NCBI RefSeq assembly: GCF_001718415.1
Contig: NZ_CP013378.1
Span: 496,001-560,000 of the forward strand
Origin: Burkholderia pseudomultivorans
GTDB lineage: Bacteria; Pseudomonadota; Gammaproteobacteria; Burkholderiales; Burkholderiaceae
Length of the DNA stretch: 64,000 nt
Reading direction: 5' to 3'
Each line of letters starts with the position of its first letter. The first letter of the stretch is position 1. Both the position numbers and the translations under genes were made by a program. A model generated the notes under the pieces. It saw only the letters and a list, made by a program, of their open reading frames with translations, searched no databases and was not told where the DNA came from. Positions 8,890-17,729 of the stretch are shown one piece after another.

Positions 8890-9654
8890 TCATGCCGTCA
8901 AGGTCACCGACAGGCTGCCCAGCTCGCCGAAGCGGACCGTCAGCGCATCGCCGAGCGGCACGTCGATCGCGCCCGCGTACGAGCCGGTCGTCACGATCTG
9001 GCCGGCGCGCACCGCGTCGCCGCGCGACGCGAGGAAGTTGACGAGCCAGACCAGCGGCTTGAGCGGATCGCCGTCCGGATGGCGACCGTCGATCGTGCGG
9101 GTCAGCCCGCCTTCGAACGTGATCGCGAATGCGTCCAGCGGCACGCGCAGCCCGTCGGGCACGACCGGGCCGACGCAGAGGCCCTGGTTGAACTGCGCAT
9201 CGGCGAGCAGCTCGAATTTCGTCGCGCGCGCGGGCTCCGCGTAGCGGCAGCCGAGCACTTCGAGCACCAGCCGCACTTCGCGGATCGCGCCGCGCACGTC
9301 GGCTTCGTCGTACGGCCGCTCGCGCGCCGGCAGGTCGCGGTCGAGCACGAAGGCGATTTCCGGTTCGATCCGCACGGTCGGCGTGCCGCCGACGACGCGG
9401 TACGGCGCGTCGGCGTCGCGGATCGTCGACGCGAAGATCGGCGCGACGATCACGCGGCCCGGCGGCGGCAGCGCACACTTCCATCCGCCGATGGCTTCGC
9501 CGAGCAGGTCGGCGACGCGATGCTGGATCGCGAGCGCGGTGTCGATATCCTCGGGGCGGAGGGTGTCGGGCAGCAGCGGGCCGGGGACGCCGGCATGGCG
9601 GGCGGCGACGAGGTGCTGGGCGGCGCCGTCCACGCGTTCGAGTGTCGTGGTCAT
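8890..9654 (-). CDS. 2-keto-4-pentenoate hydratase / fumarylacetoacetase-family protein (MhpD-like)
   Basis: A 254-residue soluble enzyme. VGGTPTVRIEPEIAFVLDRDL (split at Arg-Ile) supplies the Glu-x-Glu metal ligands of the hydratase fold. GGWKCALPPPGRVI and LADAQFNQGLCVGP are further landmarks shared with 2-hydroxypenta-2,4-dienoate hydratases and 4-oxalocrotonate decarboxylases of meta-cleavage pathways. No other meta-cleavage gene is adjacent, so a role in aromatic degradation is only suggested by family. The start at 9654 (MTTTLER) removes 27 upstream residues without similarity. The next gene is divergent across a 282-base gap that holds an FNR-type promoter. Confidence 0.8.
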   Translation of the reverse strand: MTTTLERVDGAAQHLVAARHAGVPGPLLPDTLRPEDIDTALAIQHRVADLLGEAIGGWKCALPPPGRVIVAPIFASTIRDADAPYRVVGGTPTVRIEPEIAFVLDRDLPARERPYDEADVRGAIREVRLVLEVLGCRYAEPARATKFELLADAQFNQGLCVGPVVPDGLRVPLDAFAITFEGGLTRTIDGRHPDGDPLKPLVWLVNFLASRGDAVRAGQIVTTGSYAGAIDVPLGDALTVRFGELGSLSVTLTA

Positions 9655-9842
9655 GTCGGTTGAGCGTAGTGAAGAGGACCCGGCGAAAGCGGCCGGGCAA
9701 AGCGGATCAGACCGATGATAACGGTTTCGGCGCACCCGCTGTCTCGCAACGGGTCGCGCCCCCGGTTCGACGGGGCGCGCGGGCCCGCTCGCGCGACCGG
9801 CTCCGCGCGTCGCTTTGCCGCACGCGCGTGTTCGGCCGTCGC

Positions 9843-9884
9843 TTGATTCCCGTCAATATTCGAACCCGCCGGCCGCCGATGATG
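9843..9884 (+). promoter_or_regulatory. FNR/Anr box and class II promoter before uspA-like gene
   Basis: TTGAT-TCCC-GTCAA at 9843-9856 matches the FNR consensus TTGAT-N4-ATCAA with a single change. A GATGAT hexamer at 9878-9883 lies where the -10 element should be if the box is centred at -41.5, putting the start of transcription near 9891, 46 bases before the gene. Nothing else is evident in the 282-base gap. Oxygen control is inferred. Confidence 0.7.
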
Positions 9885-9936
9885 GTGACATGGCTGCGCG
9901 CGATCGCGCGCGGCAGTCCACCCCAGCGAGGTTCGC

Positions 9937-10413
9937 ATGTACGAGAAGATCATGGTGGCCGTCGACGGCAGCGCGTCGTCGAAACAGGCGCTTGCCGAAG
10001 CATTGAAGCTCGCGAAAGCGGGCGGCGCACAGCTCAGCATCGTTTACGTGGTCGACAAGTCGGTGCTGTTCACCTACGCGGGCCGCTTCGATCCGCACGC
10101 ACTGGTCGAGGAGATCCGCAGCGACGGCACGAAGGTGCTGCGCGAAGCGGAGCAGCTCGTCGCACAGGCCGGCGCGAACGGCGAGGCCGAACTCGTCGAG
10201 ACCGAGAGCATCGGCGAGGACGTCGCCGAACGCCTGCAGCGCTACGTGAAGGAGCACCGCATCGATCTCGCGGTGGTCGGCACGCACGGGCGGCGCGGCT
10301 TTCGGCGGGTGCTGCTCGGCAGCGTCGCCGAGCGCTTCCTGCGCGGCTCGAACTGCCCGGTGCTGCTGATTCGCGGCGGTGCTGCGGCGGAGTCGTCCGC
10401 TGCCGCGGCCTGA
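9937..10413 (+). CDS. Universal stress protein, UspA family
   Basis: A single-domain Usp of 158 residues. It begins MYEKIMVAVDGSASSKQALA (beta1 and the Asp of the ATP site). The nucleotide-binding signature G-x2-G-x9-G-S lies near the C terminus (GTHGRRGFRRVLLGS), followed by VAERFLRGSNCPVLLIR, so ATP binding is expected. It is the first gene after an FNR-type promoter and is followed after 12 bases by a 63-residue membrane protein and then an alcohol dehydrogenase. Such Usp genes are commonly induced by low oxygen in Burkholderia and Pseudomonas. The exact role is unknown. Confidence 0.9.
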   Translation: MYEKIMVAVDGSASSKQALAEALKLAKAGGAQLSIVYVVDKSVLFTYAGRFDPHALVEEIRSDGTKVLREAEQLVAQAGANGEAELVETESIGEDVAERLQRYVKEHRIDLAVVGTHGRRGFRRVLLGSVAERFLRGSNCPVLLIRGGAAAESSAAAA

Positions 10414-10425
10414 CGCGGGCGCGCG

Positions 10426-10617
10426 ATGATACGTCGCCAGTACAGGATCGTCGTCGCGGCGATCGCGGTGTTCGTGACGCTGGCGGGCATGATGGCCGTC
10501 GTGACCGGCCTGCTGTTCGACGACGCGGTCGCGTTGCGCGGCGGCGCGATCGCGCTGATCGTCGGCGCGGCCGGTTTCGTCGTGATGCTCAATCCGACCG
10601 CGAAGGGGGAGGAATGA
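10426..10617 (+). CDS. Small two-helix membrane protein (63 residues)
   Basis: A short ORF 12 bases behind the usp gene. After a basic start (MIRRQYR) there are two hydrophobic segments, about residues 8-28 and 38-55, separated by FDDAVALRG and ending in a charged tail. The 63-residue protein encoded on the other strand at 13422-13613 has the same length and layout (LLFDDA versus MLFDGS between helices; GAAGFVVMLNP versus GVAGFVLSGTP near the end), so the two look like paralogues. Both lie beside FNR-type boxes. Function unknown; a membrane location is inferred from sequence. Confidence 0.7.
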   Translation: MIRRQYRIVVAAIAVFVTLAGMMAVVTGLLFDDAVALRGGAIALIVGAAGFVVMLNPTAKGEE

Positions 10618-10677
10618 CGCCGCGCGTGCCGGTTGCACGGCCCGGCAGCGCTTCATCGGAGCCACGGAGGTGTCGAA

Positions 10678-11718
10678 ATGAAAGCACTCGTTTATCACGG
10701 TCCCGGCAAGCTCGCGCTTGAATCGCGGCCCGAGCCGACGCTGCAGTCGGCCACCGACGCAATCGTGCGCGTGACGCGCACGACGATCTGCGGCACCGAC
10801 CTGCACATCCTGAAGGGCGACGTGCCGACCTGCGAGCCCGGCCGCGTGCTCGGCCACGAGGGCGTCGGCGTCGTCGAGCAGGTCGGCGCGGCCGTCGATA
10901 CGCTGAAACCCGGCGATCACGTGCTGATCTCGTGCATCTCGTCGTGCGGCCGCTGTGCGTATTGCCGGCGCGGCATGTACTCGCACTGCGAGACGGGCGG
11001 CTGGATCCTCGGCAACCGGATCGACGGCACGCAGGCCGAATACGTGCGGATCCCGCACGCGGCGACGAGCCTGTACCGCATCCCGCCCGGCGCGGACGAG
11101 GAGGCGATGGTGATGCTGTCCGACATCCTGCCGACCGGCTTCGAATGCGGCGTGCTGAACGGCAAGGTCGAGCCCGGCAGCACGGTCGCGATCGTCGGCG
11201 CGGGACCGATCGGGCTCGCGGCGCTGCTCACCGCGCAGTTCTATTCGCCGGCGCGGATCGTGATGATCGATCCCGATCGCCGGCGTCTCGACGTCGCGCG
11301 ACGCTTCGGCGCGACGGACTGTATCGACGGTCGCGACGGCGAGCCGGCGGCCGTGGTGATGAAGCTGACCGACGGCGTCGGCGTGGACTGCGCGATCGAG
11401 GCGGTCGGCATTCCGGCGACGTTCGAGCTGTGCACGGCGATCGTCGCGCCCGGCGGCGTCGTCGCGAATGTCGGCGTGCACGGCACCCAGGCCGACCTGC
11501 ATCTCGAGAAGCTGTGGGACCGCAATATCGCGATCACGACGCGGCTCGTCGATACGGTCAGCACGCCGATGCTGCTGAAAACGGTCGGCGCCGGGCGGCT
11601 CGATCCGAAAAACCTGATCACGCACCGCTTCGCGCTCGACGATATCGCGCGTGCATACGACACGTTCGGCCGGGCCGCGGAAACGCACGCGCTGAAGGTC
11701 GTCATCGAAGTCGCCTAG
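10678..11718 (+). CDS. Zinc-dependent alcohol dehydrogenase (medium-chain family)
   Basis: A 346-residue MDR-family enzyme. Catalytic-zinc residues are in TTICGTDLHILKG and GHEGVGVVEQVG. The four structural-zinc cysteines are in SSCGRCAYCRRGMYSHCE. The NAD-binding Rossmann motif is VAIVGAGPIGLAAL. The start is fixed by a strong CGGAGG eight bases before ATG 10678. The order usp, small membrane protein, ADH and then a convergent MBL nuclease resembles low-oxygen induced blocks in Burkholderia. NAD-linked alcohol oxidation, or aldehyde reduction during oxygen limitation, is the likely reaction; the substrate is not evident. Confidence 0.9.
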   Translation: MKALVYHGPGKLALESRPEPTLQSATDAIVRVTRTTICGTDLHILKGDVPTCEPGRVLGHEGVGVVEQVGAAVDTLKPGDHVLISCISSCGRCAYCRRGMYSHCETGGWILGNRIDGTQAEYVRIPHAATSLYRIPPGADEEAMVMLSDILPTGFECGVLNGKVEPGSTVAIVGAGPIGLAALLTAQFYSPARIVMIDPDRRRLDVARRFGATDCIDGRDGEPAAVVMKLTDGVGVDCAIEAVGIPATFELCTAIVAPGGVVANVGVHGTQADLHLEKLWDRNIAITTRLVDTVSTPMLLKTVGAGRLDPKNLITHRFALDDIARAYDTFGRAAETHALKVVIEVA

Positions 11719-11783
11719 GTTGCGGCGAAGGCGCGCACGCCGTCGCGCGGCGCGGCGCATACCGCGCGCGCAACCGTCCGGCT

Positions 11784-13172
11784 TCACGGTGCCGGCGTAC
11801 CGGGACCGGCATCGTCGAGATCGACGCGCTCGCCGTATGTCGGCACCTCGCAGCGCCAGTGCAGCCGCTCCTCGATGCGCCTGCGCAGCGCATCCGCGGC
11901 CGCCGGTTCGCCATGCGTGACGAAGGTGCGCGTCGGTGCGTCGCGAAGCGCGCCGAGCCACGCGAGGATGTCCTCGTAATCGGCATGCGCGGACAGCGCC
12001 GACACGGTCTCGACCCGCGCCCGCACGCGCACGTATTCGCCGTGGATCTTCAGCGTCGGCTCGTGCGCGGCGAGCGCGGCGCCGCGCGTGCCGGCGGCCT
12101 GGTAGCCGACCAGCGCGATCGTGTTGCGTGCATCGGGCGCGTAGCGGCTCAGGTGATGCAGCACGCGTCCGCCGGTCGCCATCCCGCTGCCCGCGACGAT
12201 TACCATCGGTCCCTGCCGTGCGGCGATCGCCTTCGACTGTTCGACGGTGCGGACCATCGTCGCCGCGTGGCCGAGCGCATCGGCCTCCGACATCGTCAGC
12301 CGGTGATCGAGCAGATGGTGGCGATAGACGCCGGTCACGTCGGTCGCCATCGGGCTGTCGAGAAAGACGGGCACGTGCGCCATCCGGCCGCTCGCCTTGA
12401 GCCGCGCGATGTAGTACAGGATCTCCTGCGCACGTCCGACCGTGAAGCTCGGGATCACGACCACGCCGCCGCGCGCGAAGGTCGCGTCGAACAACGCCGC
12501 GAGTTCGGCCTCGGGGTCGGAATCGGGATGCAGGCGGTCGCCGTAGGTCGATTCGACGACGACGAAATCGGCATGTACGGGCGCCCTCGGCGCGTGCATG
12601 ATCGGGTCGTCGCTGCGGCCGAGATCGCCCGAGAACGCGAGCACCCGGTGTGGCCGCCAGTGGACCACGATACTCGCGGCGCCGAGGATGTGGCCGGCCG
12701 GCAACAGCCGGAACGACAGGCCGTCGCCGAGCGACACGCATTCGTCGAACGGGCGCGGCTTCAGCAGCTGCAGCGCGCGCTGCGCATCGTCGCTCGTGTA
12801 GAGCGGCAGGGCCGGATGGTGCTTCGAGTAGCCGTGCCGGTTCGCGAAGTCGGCCTCCTCTTCCTGCAGCCGCGCGCTGTCGTGCAGCAGGATCTCGCAC
12901 AGCGCCGCGGTGGCCGGCGTGCAGTACATGGGCCCGCGATAGCCGTCGCGCGCGAGCACCGGCAGGTAGCCGCTGTGGTCGAGGTGCGCGTGCGTGACGA
13001 CGACGGCGTCCAGCGTGTCGGCGGGAACCGGCAGCGTGCGCCAGTTGCGCAGGCGCAGGTTCTTGGTGCCCTGGAACAGCCCGCAGTCGACGAGCACGCG
13101 CAGGCCGTCGTGCTCGAGCAGGTATTTCGAGCCGGTGACGGTTTCGGTCGCGCCCAGGAAAGTCAGTTTCAT
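11784..13172 (-). CDS. MBL-fold / beta-CASP RNA-processing nuclease-like protein
   Basis: A 462-residue protein of the CPSF/Ysh1-type metallo-beta-lactamase group. Metal ligands are visible in VVTHAHLDHSGYLP (HxHxDH) and further on in AGHILGAAS. The beta-CASP part has IPSFTVGRAQEILYYI, then VIVAGSGMATGGRVLHHL, and ends with SALSAHADYEDILAWL and TFVTHGEP. The family includes 5'-3' exonucleases and endonucleases acting on RNA. The start at 13172 fits the family N terminus (MKLTFLGATETVTGSKYLL). It is convergent with the ADH gene and carries its own upstream FNR-like box, so it probably belongs to the same low-oxygen set. Confidence 0.88.
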   Translation of the reverse strand: MKLTFLGATETVTGSKYLLEHDGLRVLVDCGLFQGTKNLRLRNWRTLPVPADTLDAVVVTHAHLDHSGYLPVLARDGYRGPMYCTPATAALCEILLHDSARLQEEEADFANRHGYSKHHPALPLYTSDDAQRALQLLKPRPFDECVSLGDGLSFRLLPAGHILGAASIVVHWRPHRVLAFSGDLGRSDDPIMHAPRAPVHADFVVVESTYGDRLHPDSDPEAELAALFDATFARGGVVVIPSFTVGRAQEILYYIARLKASGRMAHVPVFLDSPMATDVTGVYRHHLLDHRLTMSEADALGHAATMVRTVEQSKAIAARQGPMVIVAGSGMATGGRVLHHLSRYAPDARNTIALVGYQAAGTRGAALAAHEPTLKIHGEYVRVRARVETVSALSAHADYEDILAWLGALRDAPTRTFVTHGEPAAADALRRRIEERLHWRCEVPTYGERVDLDDAGPGTPAP

Positions 13173-13208
13173 CGGGCACCTCGTCGGAGTCGCGATTGTC
13201 GATGCCAC

Positions 13209-13250
13209 CGTTAGAACGGGCGCGCGGGCGCGGGCTTTGACGGAAATCAG
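13209..13250 (-). promoter_or_regulatory. FNR-like box before MBL nuclease gene
   Basis: TTGAC-GGAA-ATCAG at 13237-13250 keeps both half-sites of an FNR box with two changes from consensus. A -10-like TCTAAC (minus strand, 13210-13215) lies at the spacing expected for a class II site, giving a start near 13202 and a leader of about 30 bases. This is the weakest of the four boxes in this block. Confidence 0.5.
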
Positions 13251-13421
13251 CAAACGGCGAGGGCAGCGTTCCCTCGGGCGGGCGACCGCCTGCGCCGTCG
13301 CCGGAATGGCCGGGTGGCCGCCGTGGCGGCGCGCCGTTTGATCCGGGCCCGAATAGGGTGGCTGCGCGCCGGGCGCGCGAGCGGCGGATCGATGCGGGTC
13401 GCGGCCGTCCGGCCGGCCCGT

Positions 13422-13613
13422 CTATCGCGCGTCCGGCGACGACGGCGTGCCCGACAGCACGAAGCCGGCCACGCCGGACGTCAGCGCGATCACCGCGAAG
13501 CCGAACACACGGCTGCCGTCGAACAGCATCGCATGCAGCACGCCGATCGCGGCGCCCAGCGCGACGAACACGCAGAGCGTCGCGAGCGCGAGCCGCACGG
13601 TATGGCTGGTCAT
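13422..13613 (-). CDS. Small two-helix membrane protein (63 residues), paralogue of 10426-10617
   Basis: A 63-residue protein with two hydrophobic stretches (about residues 6-26 and 34-53) and an Asp/Arg tail. An ATG at 13637 is possible, but GAGGA lies eight bases before ATG 13613, which gives exactly the same length as the similar protein at 10426-10617. The sequence between the helices (HAMLFDGSRVFG) matches the LLFDDAVALRG of the paralogue. It is transcribed away from the nar operon, from a region holding a perfect FNR-type palindrome. Function unknown. Confidence 0.65.
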   Translation of the reverse strand: MTSHTVRLALATLCVFVALGAAIGVLHAMLFDGSRVFGFAVIALTSGVAGFVLSGTPSSPDAR

Positions 13614-13694
13614 AGGGCGTTCCTCGTCGAAGTTCATTGAGCCACCCGTCGCGATCGCGAAGCGGGGCGCCGTCACACGCGTGTCACGACGAGC

Positions 13695-13735
13695 ATCATC
13701 GCGTGCCGGCGCGCGCTGCGATTGACCTGGGTCAA
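13695..13735 (-). promoter_or_regulatory. FNR/Anr box for the divergent 63-residue protein gene
   Basis: TTGAC-CTGG-GTCAA at 13722-13735 is a perfect inverted repeat and differs from the FNR consensus symmetrically by one base per half. On the minus strand a GATGAT hexamer (13695-13700) stands at the -10 position for a box centred at -41.5, the same hexamer as in the usp promoter. Predicted start of transcription is near 13687. Confidence 0.65.
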
Positions 13736-13794
13736 CGGGACGGCTGCGCCGCGCGCTGTGCGGTGACGATTGCTGCAGTGCGGCCGGCGCCACC

Positions 13795-13843
13795 GTGATT
13801 TATATCAAGCCGTGATATGTCCAGACGCCAGACAATACGTCTG
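13795..13843 (+). promoter_or_regulatory. narG: FNR/Anr box and -10 region of the nar operon
   Basis: GTGAT-TTAT-ATCAA at 13795-13808 differs from the FNR consensus at one position. GACAAT at 13831-13836 fits a -10 element with the box centred at -41.5, giving a start near 13843 and a 101-base leader before narG. Most of the 330-base divergent gap 13614-13943 is accounted for by this site and the box at 13722. A short hairpin (GGTCT/AGACC, 13913-13928) precedes narG. No convincing NarL heptamers were seen. Confidence 0.7.
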
Positions 13844-13943
13844 ACCGACAAAGCGACGACCGGATATCGATCGTCCTTTACAACCGCGATTCGACATCCT
13901 TAAATAATCTGGTCTGACAAAAGACCGGAAAAACGAGATCCCC

Positions 13944-16900
13944 ATGAGCCATTTCCTGGACAGATTGCGTTATTTCTCGACAACGAGGCCACGGTTTTCC
14001 GACGGACACGGCGCCGTCACGGACGAGGACCGAACGTGGGAGGACGGCTACCGGCTGCGCTGGCAGCACGACAAGATCGTCCGCTCGACACATGGCGTGA
14101 ACTGTACCGGCTCCTGCTCGTGGAAGGTCTACGTGAAAGGCGGGATCGTCACGTGGGAAACCCAGCAGACGGACTACCCGCGCACGCGCCCCGAAATGCC
14201 GAATCACGAGCCGCGCGGCTGCTCGCGCGGCGCGTCGTACTCCTGGTACCTGTACAGCGCGAACCGCCTCAAGCACCCGCTGGTGCGCAGCGCGCTCGTG
14301 AAGCTGTGGCGCGATCGGCGCCGCACGATGGCGCCGGTCGACGCATGGCGCTCGATCGTCGACGACCCCGAGGCCAGGCGTGCGTACCAGAGCCGGCGCG
14401 GGCTCGGCGGCTTCGTGCGCGCGAGTTGGGACGAGGTCAACGAGATCGTCGCGGCGGCGAATGTCCACACTGTGGAACGGCACGGCCCCGATCGCGTGGT
14501 CGGCTTCTCGCCGATTCCGGCGATGTCGATGGTGTCGTATGCGGCCGGCTCGCGCTACCTGTCGCTGATCGGCGGCGTATGCCTGAGCTTCTACGACTGG
14601 TACTGCGACCTGCCGCCCGCGTCGCCGCAAACCTGGGGCGAGCAGACCGACGTGCCCGAATCGGCCGACTGGTACAACTCGACCTTCATCGTGATGTGGG
14701 GCTCCAACGTCCCGCAGACGCGCACGCCGGACGCGCACTTCCTCGTCGAGGCGCGCTATCGCGGCACCAAGGTCGTGTCGGTGTTCCCCGATTACTCGGA
14801 AGGCGCGAAGTTCGGCGACCTGTGGCTGCATCCGAAGCAGGGCACCGATGCGGCGCTCGCGCTCGCGATGGGGCATGTGATCCTGAAGGAGTTTCATCTC
14901 GCGGGCCCGGCGCGCAGCGACTACTTCGTCGACTACTGCAAGCGCTACACCGACATGCCGTGCCTGGTGCGCCTCGTGCCGCACGGCGACGGCTACGTGC
15001 CCGAGCGGCTGGTGCGCGCATCCGACTTCGACGACGCACTCGACGAAGCCGCGCATCCGGAGTGGAAGACCGTGATGATCGACGACGCAACCGGCGAATT
15101 CGTCGTGCCGGTCGGCTCGGTCGGGTTCCGCTGGAGCCAGCACACCACGGAAGGATCGCGCGACAAGGGCAAGTGGAACCTGCGCGGCGAGACCTCGAAG
15201 GGGGCGGCGCTGTCGCCGCGGCTGTCGAATGTGGCCGCGCACGACGACGTGGTCGACGTGCTGTTCCCGTACTTCGGCAACCAGCCGCACGCGCACTTCA
15301 ACTCGACGCAGCACGCATCGGAACTGTCGCGGCGGATCGGCGTGCGGCGCGTCGCAACGCGCGACGGCGAGATGCTGGTCGCGACCGTGTACGACCTGTT
15401 CGTCGCGAACTACGGGCTCGACCAGGGCCTGGGCGGGCGCGACGTGGCGACGAGCTATGACGACGACCTGCCATATACGCCGGCCTGGCAGGAGGCGATC
15501 ACCGGCGTGAAGCGCGCCGACGCGATTGCGGTCGCGCGGCAGTTCGCGGAGAACGCGCACAAGACGCAGGGCAAGTCGATGGTGATCATCGGCGCGGGGA
15601 TCAACCACTGGTTCCACATGGACATGTCGTACCGCGCGATCATCAACATGCTGATCATGTGCGGCTGCATCGGCAAGCCGGGCGGCGGCTGGTCGCACTA
15701 TGTCGGCCAGGAGAAGCTGCGGCCGCAGACGGGTTGGACCGCGCTCGCGTTCGCGCTCGACTGGAACCGCCCGCCGCGGCACATGAACTCGACGTCGTTC
15801 TTCTACGCGCACACCGACCAGTGGCGCTACGACCCGATGGACCCGGCCGCACTGCTGTCGCCGCTCGCGGACAAAGCGCAGTTTCACGGCGCGCCGATCG
15901 ACTACAACGTGCGCGCGGAACGAATGGGCTGGCTGCCTTCGGCGCCGCAGCTCGGCGAGAATCCGCTGAAGGTCGGCGCATCACTGGCCGATCCGGCGCA
16001 GGCGGGCGCGGAGGTCGCGCAGCGGCTGAAGTCGGGGGCGCTGAAGATGGCCTGCGAAGACCCCGATGCGCCGGAAAACTTCCCGCGCAACCTGTTCGTG
16101 TGGCGCTCGAACCTGCTCGGCTCGTCGGGCAAGGGACACGAGTACTTCCTGAAGCATCTGCTCGGCACGACGCACGGCGTGCAGGGCGAGGATCTCGCTG
16201 CAACCGGCGGCGCGCGCCCCGAGGAGGTGACGTGGCGCGACGAGGCGCCGCGCGGCAAGCTGGACCTGCTCGTCACGCTCGACTTCCGGATGTCGACCAC
16301 CTGCATGTATTCGGACGTCGTGCTGCCGACCGCGACGTGGTACGAGAAGGACGACATGAATACGTCCGACATGCACCCGTTCATCCATCCGCTGTCGGCG
16401 GCGGTCGATCCCGCATGGGAATCGAAGAGCGACTGGGAGATCTTCAAGGGCATCGCGAAGCGCTTTTCCGAGCTGTGCGACGGGCATCTCGGCGTCGAGC
16501 GCGACGTCGTGCTCGCGCCGATCGCGCACGACACGCCGGCCGAGCTTGCGCAGCCGTTCGAGGTGCGCGACTGGAAGCGCGGCGAATGCGAGCCGCAGCC
16601 GGGCCGCACGATGCCGGCGGTGATTGCCGTCGAGCGCGATTATCCGAGCACCTATGCACGCTTCACGTCGCTCGGCCCGCTGATGGACAAGCTCGGCAAC
16701 GCGGGCAAGGGCATCGGCTGGGACACGAAGGACGAAGTGCAACTGCTCGGCGAGCTCAACTACCGGGTGGCCGAAGGCGCCGCGCAAGGCCGCCCGCGCA
16801 TCGATACCGCGCTCGACGCGGCCGAGGTGATACTCGCGCTCGCGCCCGAAACCAACGGCGAAGTGGCGGTAAAGGCGTGGTGCGCGCTGTCCGGCGTCAC

Positions 16901-17729
16901 CGGCATCGACCACACGCATCTGGCCGCCGCGCGCGCGGACGAGAAGATCCGCTTCCGCGACATCCAGGCGCAGCCGCGCAAGATCATCTCGTCGCCGACC
17001 TGGAGCGGGATCGAATCCGAGCACGTGTCGTACAACGCGGGCTACGTGAACGTGCACGAGCTCGTGCCGTGGCGCACGATGACGGGCCGCCAGCAGCTGT
17101 ACCAGGATCATCCGTGGATGCGCGCGTTCGGCGAATCGCTGTGCGTGTACAAGCCGCCGATCGATACCGGCAGCTATGCGCACATGCTCGGCAAGCGCTC
17201 GAACGGCAATCCCGAGCGCGTGCTGAATTTCCTGACGCCGCACCAGAAGTGGGGCATCCACAGCACGTACACGGACAACCTGCTGATGCTGACGCTGTCG
17301 CGCGGCGGCCCGATCGTATGGATGTCGGAGGACGACGCGAAGGCGATCGGCGCGGTCGATAACGACTGGATCGAGTGCTACAACTCGAACGGCGCGCTGT
17401 GCGCGCGGGCGGTAGTCAGCCAGCGGATTCCCGCCGGGATGGTGATGATGTACCACGCGCAGGAGAAGATCGTGAACACGCCGGGCTCCGAGATCACCGG
17501 CACGCGCGGCGGCATCCACAACTCGGTCACGCGCATCGCGCTGAAGCCGACGCACATGATCGGCGGCTATGCGCAGCTGTCGTACGGCTTCAACTACTAC
17601 GGGACGGTCGGCTCGAACAGAGACGAGTTCCTGATCGTGCGCCGGATGAACAGGATCGACTGGCTCGACGGAGAAGAACACGCGGGCAACCCGACAACGC
17701 AGGCCGTACGCGAAGGAGAAGCCTCATGA
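13944..17729 (+). CDS. narG: Respiratory nitrate reductase, alpha subunit
   Basis: The 1261-residue catalytic subunit of membrane-bound nitrate reductase, which reduces nitrate to nitrite on the cytoplasmic face with a bis-MGD molybdenum cofactor. FS0 [4Fe-4S] ligands are His50, Cys54, Cys58 and Cys93, at the spacing known for NarG. The molybdenum ligand Asp222 is in FYDWYCDLPPASPQTWGEQTD (split after Asp222). Length matches the family (about 1240-1260) and no break is seen. It is the first gene of narGHJI; narH starts inside its stop codon (ATGA). The FNR-type promoter upstream implies anaerobic induction. Confidence 0.98.
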   Translation: MSHFLDRLRYFSTTRPRFSDGHGAVTDEDRTWEDGYRLRWQHDKIVRSTHGVNCTGSCSWKVYVKGGIVTWETQQTDYPRTRPEMPNHEPRGCSRGASYSWYLYSANRLKHPLVRSALVKLWRDRRRTMAPVDAWRSIVDDPEARRAYQSRRGLGGFVRASWDEVNEIVAAANVHTVERHGPDRVVGFSPIPAMSMVSYAAGSRYLSLIGGVCLSFYDWYCDLPPASPQTWGEQTDVPESADWYNSTFIVMWGSNVPQTRTPDAHFLVEARYRGTKVVSVFPDYSEGAKFGDLWLHPKQGTDAALALAMGHVILKEFHLAGPARSDYFVDYCKRYTDMPCLVRLVPHGDGYVPERLVRASDFDDALDEAAHPEWKTVMIDDATGEFVVPVGSVGFRWSQHTTEGSRDKGKWNLRGETSKGAALSPRLSNVAAHDDVVDVLFPYFGNQPHAHFNSTQHASELSRRIGVRRVATRDGEMLVATVYDLFVANYGLDQGLGGRDVATSYDDDLPYTPAWQEAITGVKRADAIAVARQFAENAHKTQGKSMVIIGAGINHWFHMDMSYRAIINMLIMCGCIGKPGGGWSHYVGQEKLRPQTGWTALAFALDWNRPPRHMNSTSFFYAHTDQWRYDPMDPAALLSPLADKAQFHGAPIDYNVRAERMGWLPSAPQLGENPLKVGASLADPAQAGAEVAQRLKSGALKMACEDPDAPENFPRNLFVWRSNLLGSSGKGHEYFLKHLLGTTHGVQGEDLAATGGARPEEVTWRDEAPRGKLDLLVTLDFRMSTTCMYSDVVLPTATWYEKDDMNTSDMHPFIHPLSAAVDPAWESKSDWEIFKGIAKRFSELCDGHLGVERDVVLAPIAHDTPAELAQPFEVRDWKRGECEPQPGRTMPAVIAVERDYPSTYARFTSLGPLMDKLGNAGKGIGWDTKDEVQLLGELNYRVAEGAAQGRPRIDTALDAAEVILALAPETNGEVAVKAWCALSGVTGIDHTHLAAARADEKIRFRDIQAQPRKIISSPTWSGIESEHVSYNAGYVNVHELVPWRTMTGRQQLYQDHPWMRAFGESLCVYKPPIDTGSYAHMLGKRSNGNPERVLNFLTPHQKWGIHSTYTDNLLMLTLSRGGPIVWMSEDDAKAIGAVDNDWIECYNSNGALCARAVVSQRIPAGMVMMYHAQEKIVNTPGSEITGTRGGIHNSVTRIALKPTHMIGGYAQLSYGFNYYGTVGSNRDEFLIVRRMNRIDWLDGEEHAGNPTTQAVREGEAS

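Noticed and set aside
9853..13179. Long minus-strand open frame covering the usp, ADH and MBL genes
   Set aside because: It only joins antisense sequence of well-supported genes; low-complexity composition and no family similarity.
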